Assembly (NCBI RefSeq): GCF_008932435.1 | Contig: NZ_WBWE01000002.1 | Coordinates: forward strand, 124,001 to 188,000 | Source of the DNA: Brucella pseudintermedia | Lineage (GTDB): Bacteria > Pseudomonadota > Alphaproteobacteria > Rhizobiales > Rhizobiaceae | Direction of reading: 5' to 3' | DNA: 64,000 bases | Part shown: positions 33,194-42,668 of the stretch, one piece after another | Numbering within the stretch: position 1 is the first letter of the stretch | Layout of the letters: the number at the start of each line of letters is the position of its first letter | Made by a program: the position numbers and the translations under genes | The notes under the pieces: generated by a model | What the model was told of the DNA's origin: nothing | Seen by the model: the letters and a program-made list of their open reading frames with translations, nothing else | The model's database searches: none

Positions 33194-35415
33194 GCGGTTT
33201 TCTCCTGTCGAACGGATTTGACGGGAACGATAGCGGCAATGCGGTTTTCGCGCCTGAGCTTGCGTTCACCCACAAGAAGCTGAAAGCCTGTAATGACGAC
33301 GATCATCACGACAATCAGCATCGATGAATATGCGATGGCCACACCGAATTGGCCGTTTTCGACCAGACCGACGATGTAGGATGTCGCCATGTTGTATTGC
33401 GCGGAGACAAGGAAAATGACCGCGCTGATGGAGGTGATGGCACGTACGAAGGAATAGACCAATGCCGCGGTGATTGCCGGGCGCAGGAGCGGCAGAATGA
33501 CCTTGCGGATCGTGCGGAAGCTGTTTGCCCGCAACGTCAGGGAAGCTTCATCGAGGCTTTTGTCAAGCTGGCTCATGGCTGCGATGCCGCCACGCACGCC
33601 AACGGGCATATTGCGGAATACGAAACATGCGATCAGGATCAGCGCGGTTCCGGTCATTTCAAGCGGTGGCAAATTGAAAGCCATGATGTAGCTGACGCCG
33701 ATAACCGTACCGGGAATGGCAAAGCTCAGCATAAGAGCAAATTCGAAGATATTGCGTCCGACAAAACGCTGGCGAACGATCAGATAGGCTGTCAGCAAAC
33801 CGACCGCCGCAGTCAGTGGTGCCGAGAGCATTGAAATTTCCATGGTGGTCCAAAACGAGTTCCACGCCACGCCGCTCCATGCAATGCCGTTTTCGGTCCA
33901 ATCGACGGAGAATGCACGCGCGTAATGTTCGACAGTCAGCGTATTATCGAGCCCCCACTGCCGTACGAAACCGCCAATAAGGATCATCGCATAAACAACG
34001 ACAGTGAAAATCATCCACGGGATGACAAGAGCATAAACGCCAATCTTTAGCCCGCGGGGCAAGCCGACATGCATGCCGGAATCGCCCTTGCCCGTCACGG
34101 TTGCGAAATTCTTGCCCGAAAGCCAGACACGCTGGATGAGAAACGCGGTCAATGTAAAACACAGGAGCACGATAGCGAGAACCGCAGCGCGCGACGGATC
34201 GTTTTGCGCGCCCACCACAGCAAAGAATATTTCGGTCGACAGCACGCCATTGCTTCCCCCGAGCACCATTGGATTGCCGAAATCCGCCATACTTTCGATG
34301 AAGGCGATGAGAAATGCGTTGGCAAGGCCTGGCGCCATCAGCGGCAGAGAAACCCTACGAAAAGTCCGCCAGCGATCGGCGCGCAAAGTTTGCGATGCCT
34401 CTTCCATTGACGGCGACACCCCTTCCACAACGCCGATAAGCACGAGGAAGGAAATGGGGGTAAACGACAGGACCTGAGCGATCCATATGCCGATGAGTCC
34501 GTAAAGCCACCGTCCGGGTTCGACGCCGAATATATTGGACAACTGCTCCGTCACGACGCCTGCGCGGCCAAAAAGCAATGTCAGCGCAAGCCCTACAACG
34601 AAAGGCGGCGTGATGATCGGCAATATGGTGAGAAGCCGGAGACCTTTCTTGAAAGGAAAACCTGTGCGGGTTGCGACAAGGGCAAAGGCAAGCCCCAGCA
34701 CAGTCGACCCTGTCGCTGTCATCAGCGCCAACCACAATGTGCGCCACGCAACGCCACATCGCCCGTCACCGACAACACAGGCGAGACTCCAGATCGAGGA
34801 ATCCTGAATATTGCCAATGAACCCCTCCGGCTTGAACGAGCCGTCGAAATCCTGCACTGCGCCTGCGAACATGCTGATGACGGGATAGAAGACAAATACA
34901 GCCACCAACGCGACAAGCAGAGTGATGGAAGAGACGACAAAAGCGTCCCCTTTCATAACGCCGCGTTCCGCCACACCAAACGAAAAAATAAGCAGAAAGC
35001 ACAGGCCTGTCAGGATTGCTCCTGCGCCGAAGGCCGGCTGGCCGTCTGCGAGCGTGCCGAACAGATTTTCGCTGATCGTCCAGTTCCAGCCAGAAAAGCC
35101 GATAGCCAGCCCTTGCAGCACCAGAAATATAACACCAAGGAGACTTGCCCAGACCAGAATGCCGCTACGACGCTCTACAGGCAATATGAAACGGGCAGAG
35201 GCGCAGAGAAGCATGAACACGGCGATAGCGCCAAGCCACGGACGCCCGAAGAAGGCCATTTGCCAGAAGCCCGGTGCTGTTGCACCGTCGCCATACATTC
35301 CGTCCAGCCAACCGAAACTCAGAAAGCCATCTTCAATGCGGTACCAAGGCAGCAAGACAAATGCTGCCAACGCCAGCATAAGAACAATATCCAGTCTGCG
35401 ATTATGCTGTTTCAT
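33190..35415 (-). CDS. afuB: AfuB-type two-domain permease
   Basis: Inner-membrane permease of 741 residues from the ATG at 35415 (GAGGAC about 14 bases upstream). It is longer than FbpB because ~200 N-terminal residues add four or five helices before the first ABC domain. EAA loops: EEASQTLRADRWRTFRRVSLP and DEASLTLRANSFRTIRKVILP. The two halves form the full channel in one chain, as in AfuB/SfuB. Middle gene of afuA-B-C-IMPase. Confidence 0.9.
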   Translation of the reverse strand: MKQHNRRLDIVLMLALAAFVLLPWYRIEDGFLSFGWLDGMYGDGATAPGFWQMAFFGRPWLGAIAVFMLLCASARFILPVERRSGILVWASLLGVIFLVLQGLAIGFSGWNWTISENLFGTLADGQPAFGAGAILTGLCFLLIFSFGVAERGVMKGDAFVVSSITLLVALVAVFVFYPVISMFAGAVQDFDGSFKPEGFIGNIQDSSIWSLACVVGDGRCGVAWRTLWLALMTATGSTVLGLAFALVATRTGFPFKKGLRLLTILPIITPPFVVGLALTLLFGRAGVVTEQLSNIFGVEPGRWLYGLIGIWIAQVLSFTPISFLVLIGVVEGVSPSMEEASQTLRADRWRTFRRVSLPLMAPGLANAFLIAFIESMADFGNPMVLGGSNGVLSTEIFFAVVGAQNDPSRAAVLAIVLLCFTLTAFLIQRVWLSGKNFATVTGKGDSGMHVGLPRGLKIGVYALVIPWMIFTVVVYAMILIGGFVRQWGLDNTLTVEHYARAFSVDWTENGIAWSGVAWNSFWTTMEISMLSAPLTAAVGLLTAYLIVRQRFVGRNIFEFALMLSFAIPGTVIGVSYIMAFNLPPLEMTGTALILIACFVFRNMPVGVRGGIAAMSQLDKSLDEASLTLRANSFRTIRKVILPLLRPAITAALVYSFVRAITSISAVIFLVSAQYNMATSYIVGLVENGQFGVAIAYSSMLIVVMIVVITGFQLLVGERKLRRENRIAAIVPVKSVRQEKTA

Positions 35416-35565
35416 GAATGTCCGCGTCCTCCCCCATGGAGATTCCAAGGAATGACCAGCGCTCGGCTCCTGCATTCTTCAGGAATACCGCTGGCAGCTC
35501 CGCTATTTGGAAATGGTGCGTCGCACAACAGAAGCGGCGCACCCGGATTTCAAGCGAGCGAAAGA

Positions 35566-36591
35566 TCAGTTGGCGTGCGCGCCGATTTCCTTGTCCCAGC
35601 GCTCGAGCAATTCCTTGCGCTTGGCCGGTTCGCCGTAGGTCTTGAAGTCATAATCAATGAGTTTGATATCCTCAAAGCGCGGAGATTCCTTTGGAACTTC
35701 AGCCGACTTGTTCGATGGCAACTGGAAGGACTTCGCATCCTTCATGTGCGACTGCACTTCTGCGGTCAGCGCCCAGTCGTACCATTTCTTGGCATTCTCC
35801 AGATTCTTGGCGCCCTTGACGATCGACATGGAGCCGATCTCGTAACCCGTACCTTCGCACGGTGCGACCGATTTTACTGGAAAGCCTTCGGCCGTCATCG
35901 AGACCGCATCGTGCATGAAGACGATGCCGATGCCTGTTTCGCCGCGCGCCGCGGATTTGACCGGGGCCGAGCCGGATTTGGTGTACTGCGATACGTTCTC
36001 GTTGAGCTTCTTCAAATATTCATAAGCTTTATCTTCACCCATGATCTGTACCAGCGTAGCCAGTGCCGTATAGGCCGTGCCCGAAGAATTCGGATTGGCC
36101 ATCTGGATTTCGCCCTTGTAGGACGCGTCGAGCAGATCAGCCCAGCATTTTGGCTCTTTCAGGTTTTTCTTGGCCAGAATATCAGTGTTGTAACCCCAAC
36201 CGAGCGCACCGGCATAAACACCAACCGTGCGGAATCCGGAGCTTTCGGCCTGCTTCTTGGCCCAATCATTCAACTGTTCGAGCATGGGCGATTTATATTC
36301 GAGCGTAAGTCCCTCAGCCGCGGCCTGAAGATGTGGATCGCCGGTGCCAGCCCACCAGATATCGGTCTTTGGATTACGCGCTTCGGCCCTTACCTTGGCG
36401 TAGGTTTCGCCAGAAGAAAGCCGCACCATGTTGACCTTGATGCCGGTATCCTTCTCAAACATGTTCTTCATCTGCTCGCAGATCACCACATCCGCCGAAC
36501 AAATGAGATTGAGATTGCCTGCGGCCTGCGCAGAAAAAGCAAATGAAGATACGCCAGCGGACAGCGCCGCAACCAGAAATGCCGAACGCAT
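35566..36591 (-). CDS. afuA: AfuA-like periplasmic binding protein, probably sugar-phosphate
   Basis: 341 residues from the ATG at 36591 (GGGAGG upstream), with a Sec signal peptide ending near SAQAAG. It is related to ferric-binding proteins but lacks the paired tyrosines; the equivalent stretch is GIVFMHDAVSM (His227, Asp228), with Glu251 in EGTGYEIG and Ser59 in RLSSGETY. I recall that A. pleuropneumoniae AfuA binds glucose/fructose 6-phosphate through Ser37, His205, Asp206 and Glu229; the same residues occur here at a constant offset of 22. The ligand is therefore likelier a hexose or inositol phosphate than iron. First gene of afuABC-IMPase. Confidence 0.85.
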   Translation of the reverse strand: MRSAFLVAALSAGVSSFAFSAQAAGNLNLICSADVVICEQMKNMFEKDTGIKVNMVRLSSGETYAKVRAEARNPKTDIWWAGTGDPHLQAAAEGLTLEYKSPMLEQLNDWAKKQAESSGFRTVGVYAGALGWGYNTDILAKKNLKEPKCWADLLDASYKGEIQMANPNSSGTAYTALATLVQIMGEDKAYEYLKKLNENVSQYTKSGSAPVKSAARGETGIGIVFMHDAVSMTAEGFPVKSVAPCEGTGYEIGSMSIVKGAKNLENAKKWYDWALTAEVQSHMKDAKSFQLPSNKSAEVPKESPRFEDIKLIDYDFKTYGEPAKRKELLERWDKEIGAHAN

Positions 36592-36774
36592 TGTTTTCCT
36601 CCCTTTATACGGCGCCTCCACGCCGACGCTTTTGCAAGCGTGTGCACAGTCTTTGCCTTTTATGAAAGCCTGTCAATGCCTTTGTAAATTTTATTCTGAA
36701 ATTATAAAAAATAATTCAATCATTCTGTTTTGAGCCATCATTTGCACAGCCATGCAAATTTTTACGGACAAAAG
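36592..36774. promoter_or_regulatory. afuABC promoter region
   Basis: About 180 bases upstream of afuA, AT-rich (TTTATTCTGAAATTATAAAAAATAATTC), ending at the putA terminator. TTTGTAAATTTTATT and similar tracts may hold the promoter. No clear palindrome of the iol type (TAGAATA) was found, though TTTATTCTGAAATTATAAA is partly symmetric. Confidence 0.35.
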
Positions 36775-36801
36775 AAAAAGGCGACCGAAGCCGCCTTTCT
36801 G
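36775..36801 (-). terminator. putA terminator
   Basis: On the minus strand AAAGGCGGC, loop TTCG, then GTCGCCTTT followed by TTCTTTTG, 21 bases after the putA stop. Confidence 0.8.
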
Positions 36802-36821
36802 CTTTTCTGATGCCTATGCGA

Positions 36822-39800
36822 TCAGCCAATTGCCATCAGGCTGGCATTTCCGCCGGCAGCGGTCGTATTAATAGAAGTTGAGACTTCTTCCAGAAGCCAA
36901 TTAAGGCAATAGGCATCGTCCTTCGAAGCCAATTCTTCCGAGGAAGCGGCCTGCGTCAGCACCAATGGCCCTGGCAGGGCAGCTATCTTCTGGTTTACCT
37001 CCAGAATGCGCGCGCTGTCGCCTTCGATCAAAGCACCGGCAAACGGTGCATCCGCCTGCCAGTCCTTGCTCCAAGCGATACGGGCGGCAACGCTGGGCGG
37101 AAGATCCTTCACCTTGTCCTGCAGGCCGGAAGCTGCATCAATGACTGCCGTATTGCCGGTGGAAAGCGCTGCTGTGAGCTGGCGATAAAGGCCGGTTTCG
37201 GTCTGCGGCACCAGCAGGATACGCCCGCGCGGGTGCAGCGCATATAGGTTGCGCTCGCCGACCGGACCCGGCAACTCGATATCGAGACCGAGCGCCGAAT
37301 TGCTTCCGGTTTCGCGCGCGGCCTGCGCCAGATCGTTCATGCCGCGCTGGCCAAGCCACTTGGCGAAATCCTTGAGCGCCGGATCGGTGTGAACCGAACT
37401 ATGACGCGGCGGGATCGGGGCCGTTTCCACGAGACGTCCGAGATAGAGCGGACCGCCCGCTTTCGGGCCGGTGCCGGACAGGCCGCGTCCGCCGAAAGGC
37501 TGCACGCCGACAATGGCGCCGATGACATTGCGGTTGATATAAATATTACCGACGCGGATGCGATCCGCCACATTGGCGATAGTTTCGTCAAGGCGGGTAT
37601 GCAGACCGAAAGTAAGCCCATAACCGGTTGCATTGATGTCATCGATCAGGCGTTCCATGTCGTCGCGCTTGTAACGCACCACATGCAAAACCGGACCGAA
37701 GACTTCCCGCTTCAGATCGCGAAGCGAGTTGATCTCGATGATGGTCGGCGCAACGAAAGTGCCGTGCTGCGCATCCGAGCCAAGTGGAAGCTGTTCCACC
37801 TTGCGACCGAGATCCCGCATACCTTGAATGTGCTTTTCAATGATGGTCTTCGCTTCATCAGTAATAACCGGCCCTATATCGACCTTGAGCCTGTCGGTTC
37901 GGCCGATGGAGAGTTCCTTCAGTGCGCCTTTGAGCATGGTGAGGATGCGGTCAGCCACATCCTCCTGGAGGCAGAGGACGCGCAGCGCCGAACAACGCTG
38001 ACCGGCGCTGTCGAAGGCGGATGCAATCACGTCGAAGACGACCTGCTCTGCCAAGGCAGATGAATCCACGATCATGGCGTTCTGACCGCCGGTTTCGGCA
38101 ATCAGCGGGATCGGCTTGCCATTTGGCAGCAGGCGCGATGCCAGCTGCGCCTGAATGAGACGCGCCACCTCCGTCGAACCAGTGAACATCACACCGCATG
38201 TTTCTTCGGCAGCAACCAACGCTGCCCCGATGCGGCCATCGCCCGGCAAAAGCTGCAAGGCATCGTCTGGAATGCCAGCCTCATGCAGAATGCGAACGCC
38301 CTGTGCTGCAATGAGCGGAGTTTCTTCGGCCGGCTTCGCCAGCACCGGATTGCCCGCGACGAGAGCGGCGGCAATCTGGCCCGTGAAGATCGCCAGCGGG
38401 AAATTCCACGGGCTGATGCAGACAATTGGTCCCAGCGCCTTATGAGCAACGCCCAAGGTGCGGCGGGCCTGTTCGGCATAATAGCGCAGGAAGTCGATGG
38501 CTTCGCGCACTTCGGCAATCGCGTTTGGCATGGATTTGCCCGCTTCGCGCATGATGAGACCGAGCAGAACCGGCATATCACGCTGCATAATGTCGGCTGC
38601 GCGTTCAAGACAGCCCGCACGTTCAGCAGGTAGAATCGCCGACCAGCTTGCCGTCGCCTTCTTTGCCGACTTCATGGCTTTGGCTACGTCTGCTTCGGCG
38701 ATCTCAGTCACCTGGCCTACAACATCATTACGATCACCTGGATTGAGAACAGGACGGCTGGTTCCCTTCACCTTGGCGCCAGCAACTTGCGGCTCCGACG
38801 TCCATGCGCGATTGGTGCTGTCTTTCAGAATTTTGCTCAGTTCGGCAAGCGTGGTCTCGTTCGACAGGTCGAAACCATCGGAATTCTTACGAACGCCATA
38901 GAGATTTTCCGGCAGGGCAATCTGGTCGTGGCGTGCGCCGACAACAGCCATGGAGCGAACGACCTCAGCCGGATCGGCGATCAGCTCATTGACGGAAACA
39001 CTTGCATCACCGATGCGGTTGACGAAGGAGGAATTCGCGCCGTTTTCCAGAAGACGGCGAACCAGATAGGCCAGCAGCGTCTCGTGCGTGCCGACTGGCG
39101 CGTAAATGCGAGCCGGACGGCCAAGCTTATCGGCGCCGACGACTTCATCATAAAGCGGCTCACCCATGCCGTGCAGGCACTGGAACTCGAACTTGCCGGT
39201 TTTGAAATCCGGGCCAGCCAGATGATAGATGGTAGCCAACGTCTGCGCATTGTGGGTTGCAAACTGCGGGAAAACGGCATCGGTCGCGGCAAGGAGCTTG
39301 CGGGCACAGGCGATGTAGGAAACATCGGTATGCACCTTGCGGGTATAAACCGGGAAATCTTCCAGCCCATCCACTTGCGCGCGTTTGATCTCGGCATCCC
39401 AATAAGCGCCCTTGACCAGACGAACCATGACGCGGCGCTTGTTCTGTCGCGCCAGATCGATGATGAAATCGAGCACGAACGGGCAACGCTTGCCATAGGC
39501 CTGCACCACGAAGCCGATACCTTCCCAATCTGCCAGTTCCGGGTCTTCGATCAGGCTCTGCAACAGGTCAAGCGACAGCTCCAGGCGGTCAGCTTCTTCG
39601 GCATCGATATTAAGGCCGATATTATAGGACTTGGCGATGACAGCGAGCGCCTTCACCTTGGGCAGAAGTTCGCCCATCACGCGCTCGCTCTGGGAGCGGA
39701 CATAACGCGGGTGCAGAGCCGACAGCTTTATGGAAATGCCGGGACCGTCATAAATGCCTCGGCCAGCCGATGCACGGCCAATGGCGTGAATTGCGGTCTC

Positions 39801-40505
39801 GTAATCCTTGTAATAGCGCTCGGCGTCGGCGGCAGTCGTCGCGGCTTCACCCAGCATGTCGTAGGAATAGCGGAAACCGCGTTCTTCCAGCGGCTTGGCG
39901 CGTTTCAACGCTTCTTCGATAGTTTCGCCGGTGACAAACTGTTCGCCCATCATGCGCATGGCCATATCCACGCCGCGACGAATTACTGGTTCACCGCAGC
40001 GGGCGATGAGGCGAGTGAGAGCTGCCGACAGGCCACGATCATTGACCGTGTTCGTCAGCTTGCCTGTGACGACCAGACCCCAGGTCGCAGCATTGACGAA
40101 AAGCGAACGCCCGCCCCCAATATGGGACTTCCAGTCGCCATTCGAAATCTTGTCGCGGATCAGCGCGTCACGCGTCGCCATGTCCGGAATGCGCAGCAGA
40201 GCTTCGGCAAGGCACATTAGCGCCACGCCTTCCTGGCTCGACAGCGAATATTCATGCACCAGACCTTCGACGCCGGTGCCCTTATGCTTGGCGCGCAGCG
40301 CTTCGATCAGCTTGCGGGCGGTAGCACGGATTTGCTTGACTGTTTCTTCCGGTAAGGTTGCCTGTGCGACCAGTGCGGCAACGCATTCGGCTTCGGGACG
40401 ACGATAAGCGGCGGTGATCGCCTGTCTTAGCGCGTTTTGCTCGCGGATCGGCGGCGCAAAATTCTGGAAAACCGGATTGGTGGGAGCGGGTAGTGTATCG
40501 GTCAT
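36822..40505 (-). CDS. putA: bifunctional proline dehydrogenase / P5C dehydrogenase PutA
   Basis: Oxidises proline to glutamate in two coupled steps. 1227 residues from the ATG at 40505 (MTDTLPAPTNPVF). FAD-dependent proline dehydrogenase barrel in the first ~550 residues (GPGISIKLSALHPRY, RLVKGAYWDAEIKRAQ, PVGTHETLLAYLVRRLLENG). The P5C dehydrogenase follows, with the catalytic Glu in IAETGGQNAM and Cys in DSAGQRCSALRVL, and a C-terminal ALDH-like domain after ~1030. There is no N-terminal ribbon-helix-helix, so unlike E. coli PutA it does not regulate itself; the divergent Lrp-type PutR takes that role. Proline use feeds glutamate/TCA metabolism and reduces quinone. Confidence 0.97.
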   Translation of the reverse strand: MTDTLPAPTNPVFQNFAPPIREQNALRQAITAAYRRPEAECVAALVAQATLPEETVKQIRATARKLIEALRAKHKGTGVEGLVHEYSLSSQEGVALMCLAEALLRIPDMATRDALIRDKISNGDWKSHIGGGRSLFVNAATWGLVVTGKLTNTVNDRGLSAALTRLIARCGEPVIRRGVDMAMRMMGEQFVTGETIEEALKRAKPLEERGFRYSYDMLGEAATTAADAERYYKDYETAIHAIGRASAGRGIYDGPGISIKLSALHPRYVRSQSERVMGELLPKVKALAVIAKSYNIGLNIDAEEADRLELSLDLLQSLIEDPELADWEGIGFVVQAYGKRCPFVLDFIIDLARQNKRRVMVRLVKGAYWDAEIKRAQVDGLEDFPVYTRKVHTDVSYIACARKLLAATDAVFPQFATHNAQTLATIYHLAGPDFKTGKFEFQCLHGMGEPLYDEVVGADKLGRPARIYAPVGTHETLLAYLVRRLLENGANSSFVNRIGDASVSVNELIADPAEVVRSMAVVGARHDQIALPENLYGVRKNSDGFDLSNETTLAELSKILKDSTNRAWTSEPQVAGAKVKGTSRPVLNPGDRNDVVGQVTEIAEADVAKAMKSAKKATASWSAILPAERAGCLERAADIMQRDMPVLLGLIMREAGKSMPNAIAEVREAIDFLRYYAEQARRTLGVAHKALGPIVCISPWNFPLAIFTGQIAAALVAGNPVLAKPAEETPLIAAQGVRILHEAGIPDDALQLLPGDGRIGAALVAAEETCGVMFTGSTEVARLIQAQLASRLLPNGKPIPLIAETGGQNAMIVDSSALAEQVVFDVIASAFDSAGQRCSALRVLCLQEDVADRILTMLKGALKELSIGRTDRLKVDIGPVITDEAKTIIEKHIQGMRDLGRKVEQLPLGSDAQHGTFVAPTIIEINSLRDLKREVFGPVLHVVRYKRDDMERLIDDINATGYGLTFGLHTRLDETIANVADRIRVGNIYINRNVIGAIVGVQPFGGRGLSGTGPKAGGPLYLGRLVETAPIPPRHSSVHTDPALKDFAKWLGQRGMNDLAQAARETGSNSALGLDIELPGPVGERNLYALHPRGRILLVPQTETGLYRQLTAALSTGNTAVIDAASGLQDKVKDLPPSVAARIAWSKDWQADAPFAGALIEGDSARILEVNQKIAALPGPLVLTQAASSEELASKDDAYCLNWLLEEVSTSINTTAAGGNASLMAIG

Positions 40506-40667
40506 GGTGCAATGCTCGCAAATGAAAACAGCCCCGAGCGTCTCTGCCCAGTTTAGCTCTGCTTTATGTGGGCGCACACTAACATTTGTCCAAATTGCCT
40601 TCTGCCTTCATTTGCTCCATATGAAGGATTATCGATCTTATTATTGGCTTTCTGAAAGGCAAAAAGA
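40506..40667. promoter_or_regulatory. putA-putR divergent promoter region
   Basis: 162 bases between starts. An AT-rich stretch (ATGAAGGATTATCGATCTTATTATTGGC) precedes putR and should contain the PutR site. No unambiguous operator was identified by eye. Confidence 0.4.
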
Positions 40668-41162
40668 ATGCGAAAGATAGATTCTTTAGACGATCTGGAT
40701 CAGTTCGATCGGCGCATTCTGGAGGTCTTGAGCGAAGATGGACGTATTCCGGTCACGGAACTCTCTAAAAAAGTCGGTCTATCCAAGACGCCGTGTCAGG
40801 CCAGACTGAAAAGATTGGTCGACGAAGGTTATATTGTCGGCTTCCGTGCGGCCATTGATCCCGAAAAGCTTGGTCTCGATCATATCGCCTTCACGACAGT
40901 TAAACTGTCCGATACACGCGAAGCCGCGCTGGAAGCCTTCAACACGGCGGTGCGCAAAATTCGCGAAGTCGAAGAATGCCACATGATCGCAAGCTCTTTC
41001 GACTATCTGCTAAAAGTTCGAACGCCCAATATCCGGCGTTACCGCGAGGTGCTGGGCGAGAAGATTTCGAGCCTGCCCAATGTGGCAAGCACATCGACGT
41101 TTGTGGTTATGGAGTCGGTCAAGGATAACCGCCCGGTAAGGGTTTATCCGGGCGCATTGTAA
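40668..41162 (+). CDS. putR: Lrp/AsnC-type proline-responsive activator PutR
   Basis: 164 residues: N-terminal AsnC HTH (DLDQFDRRILEVLSEDGRIP and LSKKVGLSKTPCQARLKRL) and a C-terminal RAM effector domain with the KVRTPNIRRYREVLGEKI block. Divergent from putA, as in Rhizobium, Agrobacterium (PutR) and Rhodobacter (PruR), where it activates putA in response to proline. AAAGAATGCGAAAG near the start gives a modest Shine-Dalgarno. Convergent with mtlK, 5 bases between stops. Confidence 0.93.
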   Translation: MRKIDSLDDLDQFDRRILEVLSEDGRIPVTELSKKVGLSKTPCQARLKRLVDEGYIVGFRAAIDPEKLGLDHIAFTTVKLSDTREAALEAFNTAVRKIREVEECHMIASSFDYLLKVRTPNIRRYREVLGEKISSLPNVASTSTFVVMESVKDNRPVRVYPGAL

Positions 41163-41167
41163 TTTCG

Positions 41168-42652
41168 TTATAGTGGCTCACCGGCCAGATAACGCTCAAG
41201 CGTTTTTACAGTGCCATCTTGCCAGATACGCAGGAGCGCGGATGAGAATGCCGTGACATAGGCTGGATTTGATGCAAGCGATCCGAAAATATCTTCCATT
41301 GCAAGCCAGGCCGAGGGATTGCTCCTGGCAAGAGCCGCCTGTCGAGCCAGGCGATCCCATGACGGATCATTGGGCTCGATTATCGCTCCGCTATCGGTGG
41401 AGCCATAGCAATAACGGCACCAGAAGGCGGAAACGAGCGCCAGTCCTGTCACAGACTTGCCTTCAGCCACCCGGTCAGACGCGGTAGGCAGAATGAATTT
41501 CGGCTGGCGGTTGGAACCATCGAGGCACAGCCGGCGGACAGTATCCCCGATGCTTGGATTGGCGAAGCGCTTGTCGATCAACACGCGATAGGCTTCAAGA
41601 TCGGTATCCGGCACTGGCGGGACTTCCGGGATGATCTCCTCCCTTGTGAGCTTTTCCAGATAGCGTCGGATCAATGGATGCTCCATTGCCTCATGCACGA
41701 AATGAATATCGAGCAAGCCGCCCGGATAGGCGATAGCCGCATGGCCGCCATTCAGAATACGAATTTTCATCAATTCAAAAGCAGCGACCTGATCGGTGAA
41801 CGTGACTCCAACCTTTTCCAGCGCCGGCCGTCCCGCCGGAAAATTGTCTTCCACCACCCACTGTTTGAAACCTTCGCAGAAAACCGGCCAGCCATCTTCG
41901 ACCCCGAAATCCTTCGCTGCGATCTCGCGTTCTCGCGCGCCAGTGGCCGGAGTAATGCGATCCACCATGGAGTTCGGAAAAGCGACATTGGCTGAAATCC
42001 AGTCAGCAAAGACGGGATCAGCCAGTTTTGCCAGCCCTACGACAGCATCTTCCGTCACATGCCCATTGCCTGGAATGTTGTCGCACGACATCACGGTGAA
42101 AGGTTGTACGCCAGCCTCCTTGCGCAGCTTCAGGGCCTGCACGATCAGGCCGAACACAGTTTTCGGCCGATCTGGATGGGTCCCGTCGGCCACGATATCC
42201 GGATGCGCGGGATCGAAGGCCTGACTTGCCGGGTCGATATAATAGCCGCCTTCCGTAATGGTCATGGAAACTATGCGAGTATCGGGCGATGTGAGATAGG
42301 CCATCAGTGCCGATCGCCCTTGCTCCGTCGATATGGTCACATAATCAACCATCGAAGCGGTGATCCTGGCCTCCGCGTAGTCGGCCTCCTGTTCCACAAC
42401 GGTGGTCAGCCAGTCCTGCGTTTTCAGCGTGTCGCGCATGGCATCGTCGCTGTCGCGCACGCCGGCACCCACCAGCGCCCAATCGTGCCCATCACCCATT
42501 CCGAACAGATCGTCCAGATAGACAGCCTGATGAGCCCGGTGAAAATTGCCGACGCCGAAATGCACGATTCCGGGTTTCAAACCGGAAGGGTCGTAACCTG
42601 GTTTATGCACCTTGTCGAAGCTCTGGAGCGTGGCGCGCGACAGCTTGGTCAT
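41168..42652 (-). CDS. mtlK: mannitol 2-dehydrogenase MtlK
   Basis: NAD-dependent oxidation of D-mannitol (also D-arabinitol) to the ketose. 494 residues from the ATG at 42652 behind GAAGGAAA. Long-chain polyol dehydrogenase family: Rossmann motif IVHFGVGNFHRAHQAVY, TITEGGYY, SCDNIPGNG, and the catalytic Lys/Asn block in MKIRILNGGHAAIAYPG. Last gene of smoEFGKS-adh-mtlK. Fructuronate reductase shares the fold, but the Smo context favours mannitol. Confidence 0.95.
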   Translation of the reverse strand: MTKLSRATLQSFDKVHKPGYDPSGLKPGIVHFGVGNFHRAHQAVYLDDLFGMGDGHDWALVGAGVRDSDDAMRDTLKTQDWLTTVVEQEADYAEARITASMVDYVTISTEQGRSALMAYLTSPDTRIVSMTITEGGYYIDPASQAFDPAHPDIVADGTHPDRPKTVFGLIVQALKLRKEAGVQPFTVMSCDNIPGNGHVTEDAVVGLAKLADPVFADWISANVAFPNSMVDRITPATGAREREIAAKDFGVEDGWPVFCEGFKQWVVEDNFPAGRPALEKVGVTFTDQVAAFELMKIRILNGGHAAIAYPGGLLDIHFVHEAMEHPLIRRYLEKLTREEIIPEVPPVPDTDLEAYRVLIDKRFANPSIGDTVRRLCLDGSNRQPKFILPTASDRVAEGKSVTGLALVSAFWCRYCYGSTDSGAIIEPNDPSWDRLARQAALARSNPSAWLAMEDIFGSLASNPAYVTAFSSALLRIWQDGTVKTLERYLAGEPL

Positions 42653-42668
42653 GACGATTTCCTTCAAT

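Noticed and set aside
32132-36591. AfuABC as a second ferric-iron importer
   Set aside because: Overall similarity favours that label, but the binding protein lacks the Tyr-Tyr iron site and the operon ends in a phosphatase, so I prefer a phosphorylated carbohydrate substrate.
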